Shown one piece after another: positions 3,221 to 5,359 of a stretch of DNA of 5,359 bases (within the stretch, counting starts at the first letter, position 1; each line of letters opens with the position of its first letter). Under the pieces are notes generated by a model that worked only from the letters and a program-made list of their open reading frames with translations, did not search any database and was not told where the DNA came from. The translations under genes were made by a program, and so were the position numbers. This DNA is from Actinomycetes bacterium (GTDB lineage: Bacteria > Actinomycetota > Acidimicrobiia > Acidimicrobiales > Palsa-688), in NCBI GenBank assembly GCA_021808425.1, contig JAKBBS010000227.1, positions 1-5,359 of the forward strand, given 5' to 3'.

Positions 3221-5359
3221 TCATGCAGCCGGGATCGATGCGACTACGTCGTGGACGTGGATACCCAAACCAGGCACAGATCCCTCGAAAGGCGCGTCGC
3301 CGAACGAGAACACCCCACCGTCAGAGCCCACAAGCCAATACCCACCACCAGACGGCGTCGCCACAGCAGCAGCAATGTCATTCACATGAACACCCAAACC
3401 AGGCACAGATCCCTCGAAAGGCGCGTCGCCGAACGAGAACACCCCACCGTCAGAGCCCACAAGCCAATACCCACCACCAGACGGCGTCGCCACAGCAGCA
3501 ACAATGTCACTCACATGAACACCCAAACCAGGCACAGATCCCTCGAAAGACGCGTCACCAAACGAATACACCCCACCGTCAGCACCCACAAGCCAATACC
3601 CACCACCAGACGGCGTCGCCACAGCAGCCACGACATCATTGACGTGGATCCCCAAGCCAGGCACCGACCCATCGAATGGTGCTCCACCAAAGGAGAACAC
3701 ACCGCCATCGGCACCCACCAGCCAATACCCGTGGCTGGTAGGACCGCCCCCTGCCGGGTTACCTCCCGTCGGGGCTCCCCCGCCAGTAGGCGTTACCCCG
3801 GTAGAACCTCCTGCATTGCCCGGAACCGTAGCCGCCACGAAGGTCAGGCCGTTGGACGGGTTCACGGGCGTGACATCGGCCGCCGTGTACACCGAGAAGT
3901 CGCTGCCCGGGTCGACACCTACGGCTGGATTGACTACACCTGAGACAACGACACTGACGGCCCTGCTATCGGCGAGGACGACCGGGCTGTCGACCGCCAC
4001 CGTGTTGCCGCCTTGGAGCGCGACCACGTGAGCGGAGGCGCCATTGACTGTGTAGTCGGACGCCTGGCTCGGGAAGACGGTCCCCGCCGGTCCCGTGAGG
4101 GTGATCGACTGACCGGCCGAGAGGCTGCCCAACGCACCCGTCGTGTAGCCGTAGGTCCACGAAGAGCCTTGGCCGGCAACCAGCGGCGACGCGTTGACAG
4201 TCACCGCTGCCACGACGGACGGGAAGCTGATCGCTCCGACCGGGTTGGCCGGTCCGTCCGCCGTGGTCTGCACCGAGAAGTCGGCCGCCGGGTAGGTTCC
4301 GCCAGCCGGGTTGGTCATCGAAGCCACGACTACCTTCACGCGTGCGCCCGCGGTGATCGTCGCCGGTAGCGTGATAACCACAGTGCTCGGGGTGCTCGTC
4401 GTGCCGGCCGTCACGGAGACGCCGTTACCCGCTACAGTCCCGTTGACCGTGTAGTCGGCACTACTTGTCGGGAAGGTTGCCGAAACCGGCGCGTCGAGAA
4501 TGATCGAATCGCCCTGCGTGAGGCTCCCGGTCGCGCTCGTCGTCAACCTGTAAGTCCATACTACTGGCGTCGCCAACGGGGAACTCGACGTGGCCGCCAG
4601 CGACACGTTGGTCAGCCCTGAGCCGAAGTTGATCCCTGTGGCCGGCTCTGCGGGGCTCGTGTCTGCGCTGGTGTAGACGGAAAAGTCGCTCGGCGGGTCG
4701 TTGCCTGCTGATGGGTTGGTCACGTTGCTGATGGTGATGCTTTCCGAGGCGCCAGCGGCGATGGTCGACGGTACGGTGATCACGACTGAGTCAGCCGAGT
4801 TGCCGACAGTCACCGCCGTCGCAGTCGCATTACCGAAGGAGTAATCCGAGGCGGTCGAGGGAAATACCGTGCCGGTAGGGGCGGCGAGGGTGACCGTCCC
4901 GGTGCCGCCGGTCAGTGCGCCGGTGGCGCTGGTCGTGAAGCCGATGATCCACGACGTGGACTGGCCGGCTTGGCCGAGGGTGGCTGCGACGGTCACACCG
5001 GTCACACCCGACTGGAAGGTCAAGGAATGATTGAAAATGGCGGGGGCGTCGGCGGTCGTACCGACGAAGAATGTGCCCACCTGATAGGTAGAGGCGGGCG
5101 GGTTCGTGACGCCGCTGACCACCACGGTAACTGCGGCATTTCCTGCAATGGCCGCTGGAACGTTGACGATCACGGCGCTTGGGAAGGCAAGATTGGCAAG
5201 GGCCACCGACGCCGCCACGGTGTTGTTGACAGTGTAGTCGGAGGCGGCGGTCGGGAAGGTCATCCCGTGCGGGGCGACCAGCACTATAAAGTCACCGGCA
5301 CCGAGGCTGCCGGTCGTGCTGGTGGTAAAGCCGAAGGTCCACATCGCCATGCCACCCGC
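3221..5359 (-). CDS. Large secreted or surface repeat protein, 5' end missing from the window
   Basis: The open frame runs off the right edge (712 codons visible plus stop). The ATG at 5350 is probably not the start: it falls inside a repeat module just before its conserved Trp, and the frame continues upstream as A-G-G. Numbering from that Met: four modules of about 130 residues have Trp at 4, 134, 265 and 398, each reading roughly W-x-x-G-[FY]-T-T, F-P-x-x-A-S-D-Y, [VI]-P-x-x-I-x-A-G and T-N-P. They look like Ig-like beta sandwiches. A Gly/Pro/Thr linker (508-539) leads to four 43-residue GYWLVGxDGGVFSFGD repeats (541-709). No catalytic motif, LPxTG or C-terminal membrane anchor is seen. 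The visible part has no Cys, one Lys (339) and three Arg. Such composition suits an extracellular adhesin or envelope protein, which is inference. Orientation is convergent with the TadZ-like gene, so it is not co-transcribed with it. Confidence 0.88.
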   Translation of the reverse strand, partial: AGGMAMWTFGFTTSTTGSLGAGDFIVLVAPHGMTFPTAASDYTVNNTVAASVALANLAFPSAVIVNVPAAIAGNAAVTVVVSGVTNPPASTYQVGTFFVGTTADAPAIFNHSLTFQSGVTGVTVAATLGQAGQSTSWIIGFTTSATGALTGGTGTVTLAAPTGTVFPSTASDYSFGNATATAVTVGNSADSVVITVPSTIAAGASESITISNVTNPSAGNDPPSDFSVYTSADTSPAEPATGINFGSGLTNVSLAATSSSPLATPVVWTYRLTTSATGSLTQGDSIILDAPVSATFPTSSADYTVNGTVAGNGVSVTAGTTSTPSTVVITLPATITAGARVKVVVASMTNPAGGTYPAADFSVQTTADGPANPVGAISFPSVVAAVTVNASPLVAGQGSSWTYGYTTGALGSLSAGQSITLTGPAGTVFPSQASDYTVNGASAHVVALQGGNTVAVDSPVVLADSRAVSVVVSGVVNPAVGVDPGSDFSVYTAADVTPVNPSNGLTFVAATVPGNAGGSTGVTPTGGGAPTGGNPAGGGPTSHGYWLVGADGGVFSFGGAPFDGSVPGLGIHVNDVVAAVATPSGGGYWLVGADGGVYSFGDASFEGSVPGLGVHVSDIVAAVATPSGGGYWLVGSDGGVFSFGDAPFEGSVPGLGVHVNDIAAAVATPSGGGYWLVGSDGGVFSFGDAPFEGSVPGLGIHVHDVVASIPAA
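3224..3730 (-). repeat. Four tandem 129-bp coding repeats (43-residue GYWLVG unit)
   Basis: In gene order the units lie at 3730-3602, 3601-3473, 3472-3344 and 3343-3224 (the last is three residues short). Each encodes GYWLVGxDGGVFSFGDAPFEG-type sequence followed by SVPGLGxHV and usually AAVATPSGG. The last two units are identical over 109 bp (3263-3371 equals 3392-3500). The second unit differs from these at scattered bases, and the first is most diverged, with changes such as GGAPFDG for GDAPFEG. From memory, this repeat type is common at the C-termini of exported proteins in Acidimicrobiia and related actinobacteria and may build a propeller-like or solenoid beta structure. Confidence 0.93.
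3734..3829 (-). other. Gly/Pro/Thr-rich linker within the surface protein
   Basis: Residues 508-539 of the visible protein, including TPTGGGAPTGGNPAGGGPTS, separate the beta-sandwich modules from the 43-residue repeats. The composition predicts a flexible, possibly wall-spanning or glycosylated spacer. The segment is read directly from the translation; its role is inferred. Confidence 0.7.
3830..5359 (-). repeat. Four diverged beta-sandwich-like modules of about 130 residues
   Basis: Approximate module limits in gene order are 5359-5003 (partial), 5002-4616, 4615-4217 and 4216-3830. Conserved landmarks are the Trp followed by [GR]-[FYL]-T-T, the Gly-Ser/Ala-Leu turn, the F-P-x-x-[AS]-x-D-Y motif and the Asn-Pro before the last strands. 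DNA identity is low, so this is an old duplication. Modules 1 and 3 share the ending NPxxxTY...TTADxPA, while 2 and 4 share NPxxGxDPxSDFSVYTxAD. Confidence 0.8.

Noticed and set aside
2296..3642. A 448-codon plus-strand frame ending in Gln/His/Pro-rich repeats
   Set aside because: The first part is an Arg-rich shadow of the TadZ-like gene, and the repeated tail is the antisense reading of the 129-bp GYWLVG repeats.
3224..3730. Possible CRISPR or intergenic tandem array
   Set aside because: The 129-bp period is a multiple of three, has no spacers between copies and encodes a continuous conserved 43-residue protein repeat.
3185..3943. A 252-codon plus-strand frame with 43-residue repeats
   Set aside because: The periodicity is imposed by the tandem repeats of the true gene on the minus strand; the sequence is His/Arg-rich and has no protein-like character.
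5342..5350. ATG at 5350 as the start of the surface-protein gene
   Set aside because: It lies just before the conserved Trp inside a repeat module, two Met codons are close together, there is no signal peptide after it, and the frame stays open to the window edge.

Overview
The window is GC-rich, uses GTG starts, has strongly G/C-biased third codon positions in most genes, and reads like a chromosomal segment of an actinobacterium. The best taxonomic hint is the C-terminal GYWLVGxDGGVFSFGD repeat of the last gene, a type common in secreted proteins of Acidimicrobiia and relatives. This is recalled family knowledge plus inference, not a search result.

Layout, left to right: (1) a 194-residue protein of unknown function (21-605, +) made of two related small beta-rich modules; (2) a convergent intergenic gap with a perfect 7-bp-stem hairpin (629-650); (3) a small excisionase/BldC-like helix-turn-helix protein (667-942, -); (4) a 59-bp divergent control region (943-1001) with a 15-bp imperfect palindrome and a candidate promoter for the rightward genes; (5) a membrane-anchored SAF-domain, CpaB/RcpC-like pilus assembly protein (1002-1865, +); (6) two bases later, a TadZ/CpaE-like deviant P-loop protein (1868-3166, +); (7) a 54-bp convergent gap; (8) a large, 5'-incomplete secreted or surface protein (3221-5359, -) with four beta-sandwich-like modules, a Gly/Pro/Thr linker and four 43-residue repeats.

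The SAF and TadZ-like genes form a two-gene unit belonging to the Tad/Flp type IVc pilus or a related secretion machine. SAF/CpaB proteins sit at the envelope, and TadZ/CpaE proteins place the machine in the cell. The usual next genes (tadA/cpaF ATPase, tadB, tadC) are absent: the unit ends against a convergent surface-protein gene. The HTH gene, divergent from this unit, is a plausible local regulator.

I see no sign of a wholly new defence or mobile system. The most interesting points are the alternating A-B-A-B architecture and near-total lack of Lys/Arg/Cys in the surface protein, its freshly homogenised 129-bp repeats with different codon use, the TadZ-like protein that lacks the P-loop lysines and the receiver lysine, the shared control region, and the duplicated-module protein at the left edge.
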